NCBI GenBank assembly: GCA_040901445.1
Contig: JBBDYQ010000002.1
Coordinates: 1 to 64,000, forward strand
Length of the DNA: 64,000 nucleotides
Reading direction: 5' to 3'
From: Thermoleophilaceae bacterium
GTDB taxonomy: Bacteria > Actinomycetota > Thermoleophilia > Solirubrobacterales > Thermoleophilaceae
Below, one piece after another: positions 16,957-25,000 of the stretch. Position 1 is the stretch's first letter; every line of letters begins with the position of its first letter. Made by a program: the position numbers and the translations under genes. The notes under the pieces are model-generated. The model made no database searches. It was not told the origin of the DNA and saw only the letters and a list, made by a program, of their open reading frames with translations.

Positions 16957-17259
16957 TCAGCCGCCGCGCGCTCGCTGAACCACCCGCACGTCCACGCGCG
17001 TGGGGCGCGTGGGGGCGACCAGCGAGAGGAAGTCGCGCACCCGGCCGGGGTGGTTGCAGAAGCCGCAGTCGAGCGGGTCGGCCGGCGAGAGCGCGGCGGC
17101 CGGTGGCGCCACGGGCGCGTCACAGGCCGGGCAGGCCAGCGTGCCGGCCGCGAGATGCCCGGACACCGCCACCTCGCGCCGCTTGTGGGGGCGGACCAGG
17201 CGGCCGACGGGCGCGGTCAGGTCGGGCCGCGTGCTGTCGATGCTGCGGCGGAGAGCCAT
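16957..17259 (-). CDS. Small protein with paired CxxC motifs
   Basis: The 100-residue protein carries LACPACDAP (about residues 42-50) and LDCGFCNHPG (about 63-72), two C-x-x-C pairs with the spacing of a zinc ribbon. The N-terminus is basic and has no signal peptide. It is tail-to-tail with the methyltransferase-like gene. Zinc binding is likely from the motif, and the function is unknown. Confidence 0.55.
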   Translation of the reverse strand: MALRRSIDSTRPDLTAPVGRLVRPHKRREVAVSGHLAAGTLACPACDAPVAPPAAALSPADPLDCGFCNHPGRVRDFLSLVAPTRPTRVDVRVVQRARGG

Positions 17260-17449
17260 GGGGCTGAGTGTAGGCGCCCGCGCTATGGCGCCCCGTACGC
17301 GCCCCCGCAGCGCGCGATTGCGCGATCGCCAAGCGTGTCGCCCTACCCCGCCCCTGTCAGGGCAGGCTCACACGCTTGCAGGCGCGCAGTGCCTTCGACA
17401 GTGCTTGTCAAGGCCACCGCGTCCAATTCCCGGCGTATCGTTGACTGTG

Positions 17450-17632
17450 ATGGCTCAGAAGGCGAAGGACAGCGAGCCGCGCCGGCGCCGCTCGGCGGGG
17501 AGTGAGCTCGATCAGGCCGCCCGCGAGCGGCTGAAGCGCGACTGGGCGCTGCCAATGAACGAACGCCTCGCCCGGATGCACGAGCTCTGCAGCCAGATGA
17601 CCGCGATCGCCGGCGCCGCCCGCCGCCGTTGA
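17450..17632 (+). CDS. Small basic protein upstream of a nucleotidyltransferase
   Basis: This 60-residue protein is very basic at the N-terminus (EPRRRRSAG), followed by an amphipathic helix (AARERLKRDWALPMNERLARMHELCSQM). A TATCGT -10-like box lies eight bases before the ATG. Its TGA overlaps the TTG start of the next gene (TTGA). The layout (small helical protein, then a minimal nucleotidyltransferase) matches many toxin-antitoxin-like pairs, in which the small protein would be the antitoxin or adaptor. No family name is assigned. Confidence 0.65.
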   Translation: MAQKAKDSEPRRRRSAGSELDQAARERLKRDWALPMNERLARMHELCSQMTAIAGAARRR

Positions 17633-18099
17633 GCACGCTCGACCTCCGGGCCCTGCTGCAGGCGCTCCACGACCACGAGGTGCGGTTCGTCGTCATCGGA
17701 GGCGTCGCGGTAGGCGCGCACGGCTACGTCCGCTCTACCGCCGACCTCGACATCGTCCCCGACCCGTCCAGCGAGAACGCGGACCGGCTGGCGCGCACGC
17801 TCGCGGGACTGGAGGCGTCGCTGCCGATGGACGGCGGCAGACCGTTCGTTGCCGCCGGGGACGTCAGCTCGCTCACTCGCCGCCGGAACATGACCCTCGA
17901 CACCCGGGCCGGAGCGCTGGACGTCGTACAGCGGGCGGCGGGCGTGCCGAGCTTCGAGCAGCTGGACTCGGACGCCGTCGACAGCGATCTCCTGGGCGTG
18001 CCCGTGCGGGTGTGCTCACTCGAGCATCTGCGCCAGATGAAGCAGGCGCGCGCGAGCGCCCAGGACCGCGCAGACCTCGAGAACCTTCCTCCGGAGTAG
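17629..18099 (+). CDS. AbiEii-like minimal nucleotidyltransferase
   Basis: This 156-residue protein starts at an overlapping TTG. VRFVVIGGVAVGAHGYVRSTADLDIVP (residues about 18-45) contains the GG-x-A and R-x-T-x-D-x-D nucleotidyltransferase signature; both Asp are present. The C-terminus (RVCSLEHLRQMKQARASAQDRADL) is the usual helix of these proteins. It is translationally coupled to the small basic protein. It is a likely toxin or RNA/protein-modifying enzyme of a two-gene module. Confidence 0.82.
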   Translation: MSTLDLRALLQALHDHEVRFVVIGGVAVGAHGYVRSTADLDIVPDPSSENADRLARTLAGLEASLPMDGGRPFVAAGDVSSLTRRRNMTLDTRAGALDVVQRAAGVPSFEQLDSDAVDSDLLGVPVRVCSLEHLRQMKQARASAQDRADLENLPPE

Positions 18100-18103
18100 C
18101 GGC

Positions 18104-18961
18104 TCAGCCGGCGGCCGTGCTGGTGGCCGCGGCGGCGCCCGCCCCGGAGGCCGCGGCGGCGAAGTCGCCGATCGTCGCGGCGATCAGGCCGGGGTCGTCC
18201 CACATCGGCGTGTGGCCGATGCCGGGGTGCACGCGGAACTCCACGCCCGGGATCTCGTCCCTGAAGCGCTGGGCATGCTTGGCGAGCGGGAGGATGCGGT
18301 CGCGGTCGCCCCAGGTCACCAGCACGGGGCAGTCGATCTCGTCGAGGTCGCGCAGCACGGCGTCGCCCGACCGGATCACGTCGAAGACCGCCTCGACCAC
18401 CGCGCAGCGGGTGGACGAGCGCACGAGCTGGACGGCCTCGGCCACCGGGACCTGCTCCCCGCGCGCCATCACGTCGCGCAGCGCCAGGCGCCGTATCCCG
18501 GGCCGGCGCATGATCCGCGACAGCCGCGGCAGCGTGGCCCGGGCCAGGCGCTGGTTGCGGGAGAACCAGCGCACGATCCGCTCCGCCTCGGCCGTATCGT
18601 CCTCGCGCCAGCCGCCGCCGGGCGAGATGGCCACGACGCTGAGGGCGCGGCCCCGCTTGGCCAGCTCGAGGGCCAGCGCGCCGCCCAGCGAGTTGCCGGC
18701 GAAGTGCGCGGCGCCCACGCCGAGCTCGTCGAGCGTGGCCTCCACGTGGTTGGCCGCCTCCGCCGGGGTGTGCGCGGCGCCGCCGGGCGGGAGCGGCGGG
18801 CCGCCGTCGTGGCCGTGGAGGGTGGGGGCGATCACGTCGAAGCGCGGGACGAGCTCTGCGATCACCGGCAGCCAGCAGCGCCAGGTAGCGGTGAACCCGT
18901 GAATCAGGACGAGCGGCTCGCCCTCCCCGGCGCGGTAGCGGGCTTCGGAGATCTCGGGCAT
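18104..18961 (-). CDS. Alpha/beta hydrolase
   Basis: This 285-residue hydrolase has [14 protein letters not shown] (oxyanion region), the nucleophile elbow GNSLGG (Ser about 98), the acid in [10 protein letters not shown] (about 231) and the His in [11 protein letters not shown] (about 258). The cap region (about 130-200) is rich in Arg. The C-terminus is low-complexity Ala-rich. It is tail-to-tail with the nucleotidyltransferase gene and divergent from the ArsR gene. The substrate is unknown. Confidence 0.88.
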   Translation of the reverse strand: MPEISEARYRAGEGEPLVLIHGFTATWRCWLPVIAELVPRFDVIAPTLHGHDGGPPLPPGGAAHTPAEAANHVEATLDELGVGAAHFAGNSLGGALALELAKRGRALSVVAISPGGGWREDDTAEAERIVRWFSRNQRLARATLPRLSRIMRRPGIRRLALRDVMARGEQVPVAEAVQLVRSSTRCAVVEAVFDVIRSGDAVLRDLDEIDCPVLVTWGDRDRILPLAKHAQRFRDEIPGVEFRVHPGIGHTPMWDDPGLIAATIGDFAAAASGAGAAAATSTAAG

Positions 18962-19082
18962 CGCGCGGGTACTTTGACAGGCCGGTGGCTGCCGCGCTGC
19001 GGAGCGCGCGGCGATGAATCTCGCTGCCTGCCGCAGTCCTTATTGCCGTGACCCGATCGCCCCGGCCCCAGCCTCCTGCTAC

Positions 19083-19102
19083 TGTTCACCATGTGGTTAA
19101 CA
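19083..19102. promoter_or_regulatory. Palindromic operator at the ArsR start
   Basis: The 20-base inverted repeat TGTTCACCATGTGGTTAACA has eight of nine matched base pairs around a TG centre. It overlaps a TACTGT -10-like box (19080-19085) and the GTG start codon (19093). The ACCA-NN-TGGT core recurs at the ArsR gene at 53393. Autorepression by the ArsR product is the natural reading. Confidence 0.7.
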
Positions 19103-19407
19103 ATCCGTTCAAGGCCCTCTCGCACCCCATCCGCCGCGGCATCGTCGAGCGCCTGGCCGCAGGCCCGGCGACCGTCGGCGATGCCACCGGCGGCTTCGGG
19201 GTGTCCAAGCCCGCGATCTCCAAGCACCTCAAGGTGCTGGAGGAGACCGGCGTGGTCACGCGCGTGGTCGAGGGCCGGACGCACCGGCTCTCACTCGAGC
19301 CCGACGTGCTCAGCGAGGCGGCCGACTGGATGGATCGCCAGCGCGCCCTCTGGGGGCGCCTGTTTGACGTCGTCGACGAGTACCTGAAGGAGGACGTGCC
19401 GAAATGA
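19093..19407 (+). CDS. ArsR/SdpR-type winged-helix repressor
   Basis: This is a 104-residue winged-helix regulator. FKALSHPIRRGIVERLAAGPATVGD and GFGVSKPAISKHLKVLEETGVV form the recognition region, followed by a wing (RVVEGRTHRLSLEP) and a dimer helix (ADWMDRQRALWGRLFDVVDEYL). No metal-binding Cys pair is present, so it belongs to the SdpR-like branch rather than the metal sensors. I start at the GTG at 19093, at the natural beginning of the fold; an earlier GTG at 19048 is possible. Its stop overlaps the DUF899 start (ATGA). Confidence 0.88.
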   Translation: MVNNPFKALSHPIRRGIVERLAAGPATVGDATGGFGVSKPAISKHLKVLEETGVVTRVVEGRTHRLSLEPDVLSEAADWMDRQRALWGRLFDVVDEYLKEDVPK

Positions 19408-20129
19408 ATACCCCACCGATCGTGTCGCCACAGGAGTGGAAGGCCGCGCGCGAGGAACTGCTGGTGAAGGAGAAGGAGATGACCCGCGCGCGCGACGCGC
19501 TGGCCGCCGAGCGCCGCCGGATGCCGAGGATGGCCGTGGAGAAGGAGTACGCCTTCGAGGGCCCGAACGGCCCGGCGAGCCTGCTTGACCTGTTCGACGG
19601 GCGCCGCCAGCTGGTCCTGTATCGCGCCTTCTACGAGCCGGGCATCAGCACCACCGCGGAGGGCACCGAGTACCCGGAGCGGGCCTGCGTGGGCTGCTCC
19701 ATGGTCGCCGACCAGGTCGCGCACCCCGCCCACCTCAACGCGCGCGACACCACTCTCGTGTTCGCCTCCCGGGCACCTCAGGAGGAGATCGAGGGCCTCA
19801 AGCAGCGCATGGGCTGGGAGCACATCCCCTGGTACACGATCACGGACGACTTCGACGCGGACTTCGACGTGGACCAGTGGCACGCCACCAACGCGTTCTA
19901 CCGCGACGACGACGACCGCATCTACCGCACCTACATGATCGACGGCCGCGGAGACGAGGCGATGGGCGGCACCTGGGCCTACCTCGACATCACCGCGCTC
20001 GGCCGCCAGGAGCCGTGGGAAGACTCGCCCGAGGGCTACCCGCAGACCCAGCCGTACGGCTGGTGGAACTACCACGACAACTACGGCGAGGCCGCGTTTG
20101 GCTCCAACGTGGCGGATCCCAAGCGGTGA
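19404..20129 (+). CDS. DUF899 thioredoxin-like family protein
   Basis: This 241-residue protein starts with the family hallmark WKAAREELLVKEKEMTRARDALAAERRRMP and continues into a thioredoxin-like fold. A Cys pair lies at ACVGCSMVADQ (about residue 94). GTWAYLDITALGRQEPWEDSPEG near the C-terminus is also typical. Members are annotated as thioredoxin-like and are often cotranscribed with SRPBCC genes, as here. The overlap with ArsR points to one operon under that repressor. The biochemical role is not established. Confidence 0.9.
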   Translation: MNTPPIVSPQEWKAAREELLVKEKEMTRARDALAAERRRMPRMAVEKEYAFEGPNGPASLLDLFDGRRQLVLYRAFYEPGISTTAEGTEYPERACVGCSMVADQVAHPAHLNARDTTLVFASRAPQEEIEGLKQRMGWEHIPWYTITDDFDADFDVDQWHATNAFYRDDDDRIYRTYMIDGRGDEAMGGTWAYLDITALGRQEPWEDSPEGYPQTQPYGWWNYHDNYGEAAFGSNVADPKR

Positions 20130-20257
20130 TCGCCCACGTCGGCGGCGTGCCCCTGGAGGAGCTGGTGCCGGCGCTCGCCGGCACCGGCACCGGGCTGCTG
20201 GCGGTGCGCGCGTGGATAATGCTCCGCGTGCGACGCCGCCGGGAGCCCGGGACGTGA
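20126..20257 (+). CDS. 43-residue small protein within the ArsR-SRPBCC operon
   Basis: This short frame (VIAHVGGVPLEELVPALAGT, then one hydrophobic helix GLLAVRAWIMLRVRRR) is enclosed by two GTGA overlaps: with DUF899 at its start and with the SRPBCC gene at its end. Such exact chaining argues for real translation. I recall similar small proteins beginning with a HVGGVP segment in actinobacteria but cannot confirm a family. The single hydrophobic stretch with a basic end suggests membrane association. Confidence 0.65.
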   Translation: MIAHVGGVPLEELVPALAGTGTGLLAVRAWIMLRVRRRREPGT

Positions 20258-20682
20258 ACGACAAGACCACCCTGCGCATGGAGCGCACCTTCGAGGCGCC
20301 CGCGCAGGCGGTGTTCGACGCGTGGACCAGCGAGGAAGTGATGCGGCGCTGGTGGCACGCCTCGCACGACTGGGAGACGACCGAGGCCTCGGTCGACCTG
20401 CGCGTGGGCGGCACCGTGCGGGTGGTGATGCGCGACCCCCACAAGGACGCCGAGTACGGCGGCGGCGGGCGCTACACGGAGATCGACCCGCCCACCCGTC
20501 TCGCGTTCACGTGGCTCTGGGACGACAACCCCACGCGGCAGCTGATCGAGATCGACTTCCAGGAGACCGACGGCGCCACCACCGTCCGCTTCACCCACCG
20601 CGACCTGTGGGACGAGGAGGCCGTGCGCTCGCACGAGGAGGGCTGGGGCAGGTGCTTCGACAACCTCGAGCGCGCGCTCTAG
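20254..20682 (+). CDS. SRPBCC (AHSA1-like) domain protein
   Basis: The 142-residue single-domain protein has the AHSA1/START-like pattern: RMERTFEAPAQAVFDAWTSEEVMRRWWH at the N-terminus, VGGTVRVVM and YTEIDPPTRLAFTWLW strands, and a final helix with GWGRCFDNLERAL. These cavities bind small hydrophobic ligands. It is the last gene in the chain ArsR, DUF899, small protein, SRPBCC, all joined by four-base overlaps. The ligand may be what relieves ArsR repression. Confidence 0.9.
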   Translation: MNDKTTLRMERTFEAPAQAVFDAWTSEEVMRRWWHASHDWETTEASVDLRVGGTVRVVMRDPHKDAEYGGGGRYTEIDPPTRLAFTWLWDDNPTRQLIEIDFQETDGATTVRFTHRDLWDEEAVRSHEEGWGRCFDNLERAL

Positions 20683-20697
20683 GTCCGCGGCGGCTCC

Positions 20698-21066
20698 GTG
20701 AACCTGCTCGACCGCCTCCGTACGCTCTGCCTCGCTCTTCCCGAGGCGTTCGAGGTCGAGGCGTGGAATCACCCCACCTTCCGGGTGGGCGGCGGCCGGG
20801 GGAAGATGTTCTGCATGCTGGCCGGCGAGGACAACACCTCGCTCTGGCTCAAGCCGGACCCGGCGGAGCGCCCGGCACTGCTGGCCGAGGGCGACCCCTT
20901 CTTCGTCCCGCCCTACATGGGCGCGCGGGGCTGGGTGGGGATGAAGCTCGACGGCCGGTCGATTGATTGGGATGAGGTGGCGGAGCTGGTGGCCACCGCG
21001 TACTGCGAGGTGGCGCCGAAGCGGCTGGCCGCGCTGGTCACCGAGCCGCCGGCGCTGCCGGGCTGA
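20698..21066 (+). CDS. MmcQ/YjbR family protein
   Basis: This 122-residue protein has the YjbR fold: LDRLRTLCLALPEAFEVEAWNHPTFRVGGGRGKMFCML, then WLKPDPAERPALLAEGDPFFVPPYMGARGWVGMKLDG and a closing helix VAELVATAYCEVAPKRLAALV. The family is often called DNA-binding by fold similarity, and function is not established for most members. The start is GTG. It lies 15 bases after the SRPBCC gene and could be cotranscribed. Confidence 0.9.
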   Translation: MNLLDRLRTLCLALPEAFEVEAWNHPTFRVGGGRGKMFCMLAGEDNTSLWLKPDPAERPALLAEGDPFFVPPYMGARGWVGMKLDGRSIDWDEVAELVATAYCEVAPKRLAALVTEPPALPG

Positions 21067-21109
21067 GGCGCCCGGCGCACCGTTGCGCCCCGGCCGCGAC
21101 AATGCGCCC

Positions 21110-22492
21110 GTGACCGGCGGGGGGTCAGCGGCCAGGACGTTGCGCATGCTCGCGCTCGCTGCGATGGCGGCGCTCGCGCTTGCGCCGGGCGCGGCCCACG
21201 CGGCGCCGCAGTCGCTGCGCGTGGACGGCGCGCGGGTGGCGGACGACCGCGGCGGCACGGTGCTGCTGCGGGGCACGGCACTGATCCGCAAGTCGCGCCC
21301 CGGCCTGCCCACCGTCGGCGAGGCCGACTGGCAGCGGATGCGCGAGCTGGGCTTCAACACCATCCGGCTCGGGACCGCCTGGGGCTTCATCGAGCCGCGG
21401 CGGGGCGGGTACGACGCCGATTACCTGGATGCCCTGGCTTCGGTCGCGCGGGACGCCATGGACCACGGCCTCTACGTGATCGTCGACATGCACCAGGACG
21501 TGTGGGGCCCGCCGCTCGGCAACGGGGCGGCGGAGTGGACCGTGTACCCGGAGTGCGAGCCGCTGGCGGGGGTGAACCTGGCGGCGCTCACGGGCGTATG
21601 GTCGCTCAACTACCTCGCGCCCTGGACCTTCTGCCAGTTCACCCGCTTCTGGGACGACCCGGCGCTCCAGCAGCACCTCGCCGGGGCGTGGAGGGAGATC
21701 GCGCGGAGGCTGGGCGACGAGCCGCGGCTCGCCGGCTACGACCTGCTCAACGAGCCCTTCCAGGGATTCCACCCACCGGGCGAGTTCGAGACCCGCGTCC
21801 TCTACCCGTTCTACGACCGCCTGGCGGACGCGATCCGGTCGGAGGACGCCGACGCGATCGTCTTCGAGGAGCCGGCCAACTCGAAGAACGTCCACCTCCC
21901 AACGGCGCCGTCACTCACGCCGCGTGAGGGAGCGGTGTACGCGCCGCACGTGTACGGGCTGTGGGACGCCAGCGACGCGTTCACCCGCCGCGACGAGCTG
22001 ATCGCGGCGAACATGGCCTACTCGGGGCTGGAGGCGCGCGTGATGGGGACGCCGCTCTGGTACGGCGAGTTCGGGATGCGCCGCGGGGCGCCGGACGCCG
22101 AGGCCTCACTCACCCAGATCTACGACATCGCCGACAGCCTGCGGGCGGGCACCAGCTACTGGGAGTGGTCGCGCGACCCCTACGGCCCGATGCTGCCCGA
22201 CGGGTCGCTGGACCCGGTGCGGGCGCTCACGCTCTCGCGCGCGTATCCGTCCCGGACGGCGGGCGAGTTGCTGAGCTTCTCGTTCGACGCCGCGAGCGGG
22301 GCGCTCTCGATGCGCTGGCGCCAGCGCGACGGCACCGGCTCCACGGAAATCGTGCTGCCGCCGCGCCGCTACCCGGCGGGCTTCGACGTGGTGGCCGGCG
22401 AGGACGTGCGCTGGCGCTTCGAGCCGGGACGCCACCTGCTCGTCGTGGACGCGCCGGCGGGCGAGCGCGAGCTGCGGGTTGTGGCGCGGTAG
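21110..22492 (+). CDS. Secreted glycoside hydrolase family 5 (endoglycoceramidase-like)
   Basis: This 460-residue enzyme has a signal peptide (RMLALAAMAALALAPGAAHA) and a (beta/alpha)8 barrel. The acid/base Glu is in YDLLNEPFQG (about residue 224) and the nucleophile Glu in LWYGEFGM (about 322). VIVDMHQDVWG and VYAPHVYGLWD are the usual substrate-site strands. A C-terminal beta-sandwich (about 385-460) follows, as in endoglycoceramidase II. The GTG start has a GACAAT -10-like box six bases before it, so the mRNA may be leaderless. The likely substrate is a glycolipid or glycoside outside the cell. Confidence 0.9.
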   Translation: MTGGGSAARTLRMLALAAMAALALAPGAAHAAPQSLRVDGARVADDRGGTVLLRGTALIRKSRPGLPTVGEADWQRMRELGFNTIRLGTAWGFIEPRRGGYDADYLDALASVARDAMDHGLYVIVDMHQDVWGPPLGNGAAEWTVYPECEPLAGVNLAALTGVWSLNYLAPWTFCQFTRFWDDPALQQHLAGAWREIARRLGDEPRLAGYDLLNEPFQGFHPPGEFETRVLYPFYDRLADAIRSEDADAIVFEEPANSKNVHLPTAPSLTPREGAVYAPHVYGLWDASDAFTRRDELIAANMAYSGLEARVMGTPLWYGEFGMRRGAPDAEASLTQIYDIADSLRAGTSYWEWSRDPYGPMLPDGSLDPVRALTLSRAYPSRTAGELLSFSFDAASGALSMRWRQRDGTGSTEIVLPPRRYPAGFDVVAGEDVRWRFEPGRHLLVVDAPAGERELRVVAR

Positions 22493-22502
22493 GCGCCGCG
22501 CG

Positions 22503-23102
22503 TCAGCGCTCCGCCTCTACGAAATGCCGCAGCTTCTCCTTGCCGCCCGTCGGAATCGACTCGCCGTCGCAGAGCAGCAGCGCGTCGAAGTCGAACTCGA
22601 GCAGCCGCGCAGCGGAGCGGAGCAGCTCGTCGCGGTCCTCGATCACCTTGTCGGGATAGGTCGAGAGCTCGCCAGCCGGCACGCCGATCACCACGTCACC
22701 CACCACCAGCGCCCGGCTGCGCGGCAGGTAGAAGGCGATCTCGCCGGGCGACTTGCCGGGCACGTGGATCAGCTCGATGTCGCCCGGCAGCCGCTCGCCG
22801 CCGGCCACCGTGAGGTCGGCGCCCGCCTCGAGCTGCCCGGCGTCGCCCTCGTGCGCCCAGACCTTCAGGCCGTAGCGCTCGCGGAACGCGGCGGCGGCGC
22901 GACTGTGGTTGCGGTTGGTGATCCACACGCCGGCGAACGGCTCCAGCAGGTCCACCGCCTGCCAGCCCTCCTCCGCCTCCGGCTCCGGCGGATCGATCAG
23001 GACCGTGGCGTTCTCCGAGCTGACCGCGTAGCCGTTGAAGGAGTAGCCCTTCTCGGGCGAGAAGATGCTCCAGGTCTGGACGTCGGGGACGATCTCCCGC
23101 AT
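22503..23102 (-). CDS. Metallo-beta-lactamase-fold protein with degenerate metal site
   Basis: This 199-residue protein follows the MBL fold in length and strand order (TVLIDPPEP, GVWITNRNHSRAA, IELIHVPGKSPGEIAFYL, ALVVGDVVIG, ALLLCDGESI). The canonical H-x-H-x-D-H motif reads N-R-N-H-S-R here and the final G-H is C-D, so only the later His and the Asp of GDVV are recognisable. It is therefore probably not a normal dinuclear-zinc hydrolase. It follows the PEBP gene on the same strand with twelve bases between. Confidence 0.8.
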   Translation of the reverse strand: MREIVPDVQTWSIFSPEKGYSFNGYAVSSENATVLIDPPEPEAEEGWQAVDLLEPFAGVWITNRNHSRAAAAFRERYGLKVWAHEGDAGQLEAGADLTVAGGERLPGDIELIHVPGKSPGEIAFYLPRSRALVVGDVVIGVPAGELSTYPDKVIEDRDELLRSAARLLEFDFDALLLCDGESIPTGGKEKLRHFVEAER

Positions 23103-23114
23103 GCGCCGGGGAGG

Positions 23115-23582
23115 CTACCCGCGCTTGTAGGTGCCGATCGTGCGGGCCTGCTCGATCACCTGGTCGCCGATCGCGTCGAGCAGCTCGGCCCGGGTCGGGC
23201 CCGGCCCCGCGTCGACCTCCGCACTCAGCGCGTAGACCCAAAAGTAGTAGTGGTGCCTGCCGTGGCCCTCGGGCGGCATCGGCCCGTTGTAGCCCTGGTT
23301 GCCGAAGTCGTTGGCGCCCTCGGTGAACTGCCCGCCCCCGCCCTCGGGGATGCCCTGCGTGTCGGCAGGGATGCCGTACACCACCCAGTGCGTGAAGCCG
23401 TGCGGCAACGGCGCGTCGGGGTCGTGGCAGATGAGCGCGAGCTGCGTCGTCCCGTCCGGGACGCCGCTCCAGGTGATCTCCGGCGAGACGTCGTCGCCCT
23501 CCCCCGTGTGCTTGGCCGGGATCTCCCCGTGCGCGCCGAAGGCGGGGCTTTCGATCTTGAGGTCTTGGATGTTGAGGGGCAT
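23115..23582 (-). CDS. YbhB/YbcL family (PEBP/Raf kinase inhibitor-like) protein
   Basis: The 155-residue protein has the phosphatidylethanolamine-binding pocket motifs: LICHDPDAP, FTHWVVYGIP, GYNGPMPPEGHGRHHYYFWVYAL. All the residues that normally line the ligand pocket (Asp-Pro-Asp, the His-Trp pair, GP-x-P-x-x-G-x-HHY) are present and the length is standard. It is cytosolic, with no signal peptide. It may share a transcript with the MBL-fold gene downstream. Confidence 0.94.
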   Translation of the reverse strand: MPLNIQDLKIESPAFGAHGEIPAKHTGEGDDVSPEITWSGVPDGTTQLALICHDPDAPLPHGFTHWVVYGIPADTQGIPEGGGGQFTEGANDFGNQGYNGPMPPEGHGRHHYYFWVYALSAEVDAGPGPTRAELLDAIGDQVIEQARTIGTYKRG

Positions 23583-23667
23583 GGGTGGGGTCTTACCCGC
23601 GGGTGGGACGACTGCACCTGGAGTCAGGTTCGGTCAGCAGGAGGTGCGACGGCCACGACGCCGAGGG

Positions 23668-24927
23668 TCACCGCGGGCCTCGACCGCGCTTGCGGCTCTT
23701 GAGGTCGAAGTCCGCCTCGCTCATCTTCATGGCGCGGCTCGCGTCGAGCTTGGACTCGGCCGCCAGGCGACGCAGCGTCGCTGCCTCCTCGGCGAGTTCC
23801 GCCCGCAGCTCGGCGGGCGCATTGGCCGAGTCGAGGTCGAGCCGCGCGCCGGCCTCCTCGTACAGCTCGGCAGCACGCTCGGGCCCGTCGGTACGCAGCG
23901 CATCGGTGGCGCGGCGCTTGGCCTGCTGGGCGCGCTGGAACGCCGCCTCGGAGCGGACGACCGGGTCGGGGATGCGGCCGGCGGCCTCGTCGCCCGGGAC
24001 CACGTTCACGTGCACCGGCGCGGTGACCGTGTGGGTGGTGATGGCGGGCAGCTCGACGTACTGCAGCTCGAGCTCCGCGATCTGTGCGAGGCCAAGCGCG
24101 GGCAGGCCGGGGATCGCGAGCTCCAGGACGAGCTTGCGGGTCTCGCCGGCGTAGAGGTCGCCGAGCTCGATCATCAACCCGCCGTCGACCGGCTGGCAGG
24201 GCACGTCGTTGAGCAGCGCGACCTGGGACACGGCGGGGTCGAGCCGCACCGTGAGCGACGCGGCCTGCACCGTCTGCTCGAGCAGTCCGCCGATCTCGCC
24301 GGTCAGCGCCGCGGCCGCGGCATCCGGCTCCTCGGCGAACAGCGCGTTACCGGTGCCGCCGCGTGCGATGGCGGCCATGAGGGCCTCGTCGTAGTGGAGG
24401 CCGACGCCGAGCGTCGACGTGGTCACGCCCTGTTCGTGTGCCTGGCGAGCGATGCCGGCCAGCGTCACCTGATCGACGACGCCCTCGTTGGCCTGCCCGT
24501 CGGAGAGCAGCACGAGCGTTGCGCCGCGACCGTTCGCCACGCGGCGCGCCTCCTGGATGCCGCGCAGCAGACCCGAGGACAGGTTGGTGGAGCCGCGCGA
24601 GAAGATCGACCACACGGCTTGGCGAGCGGCATCCTTGTTCGCGAGCGGCCCGGCGGGGAGGACCGTGACGACCTCGTGGTCGAAGGCGGTTATCCCGAGG
24701 CTGTCCTTGGGGTCGAGCTGCGTGATGAGGCGGTCGAGCGCGCCCTGCGCGGCGTGGAGCCGGCCGCCGCTCATCGAGCCGCTGCGGTCGAGCACGACCT
24801 GCACCGCGGCGGGCCCGCGCTCTTCGTCGGAGTCGGCCTCGGGAGCTTTGAGCTCGAGCAGGAGCGAGACGGTGTCTTCGGATTCGACGGCGACGAGGTC
24901 GACGTCGAGGTGGGCGGCGATGTGCAT
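23668..24927 (-). CDS. von Willebrand factor A domain protein
   Basis: This is a 419-residue protein without a signal peptide. The VWA domain (about residues 40-215) carries the MIDAS motif DRSGSMSG, the Thr region in GSTNLSSGL and the Asp in LSDGQANEG. After a beta-rich middle (about 220-320) comes a helical, charged C-terminus (about 325-419) likely to form a coiled coil. The start MHIAAHLDVDLVAVES is in register with the first strand. Function is probably metal-dependent protein contact in the cytosol; the partner is unknown. Confidence 0.88.
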   Translation of the reverse strand: MHIAAHLDVDLVAVESEDTVSLLLELKAPEADSDEERGPAAVQVVLDRSGSMSGGRLHAAQGALDRLITQLDPKDSLGITAFDHEVVTVLPAGPLANKDAARQAVWSIFSRGSTNLSSGLLRGIQEARRVANGRGATLVLLSDGQANEGVVDQVTLAGIARQAHEQGVTTSTLGVGLHYDEALMAAIARGGTGNALFAEEPDAAAAALTGEIGGLLEQTVQAASLTVRLDPAVSQVALLNDVPCQPVDGGLMIELGDLYAGETRKLVLELAIPGLPALGLAQIAELELQYVELPAITTHTVTAPVHVNVVPGDEAAGRIPDPVVRSEAAFQRAQQAKRRATDALRTDGPERAAELYEEAGARLDLDSANAPAELRAELAEEAATLRRLAAESKLDASRAMKMSEADFDLKSRKRGRGPR

Positions 24928-25000
24928 GGCTGTTGAGTCGCCGCAAGCGCGTCCAACCTGACAACTCAAGGCTCCGTGCGGTGGGGCCGAGAACCGACGT

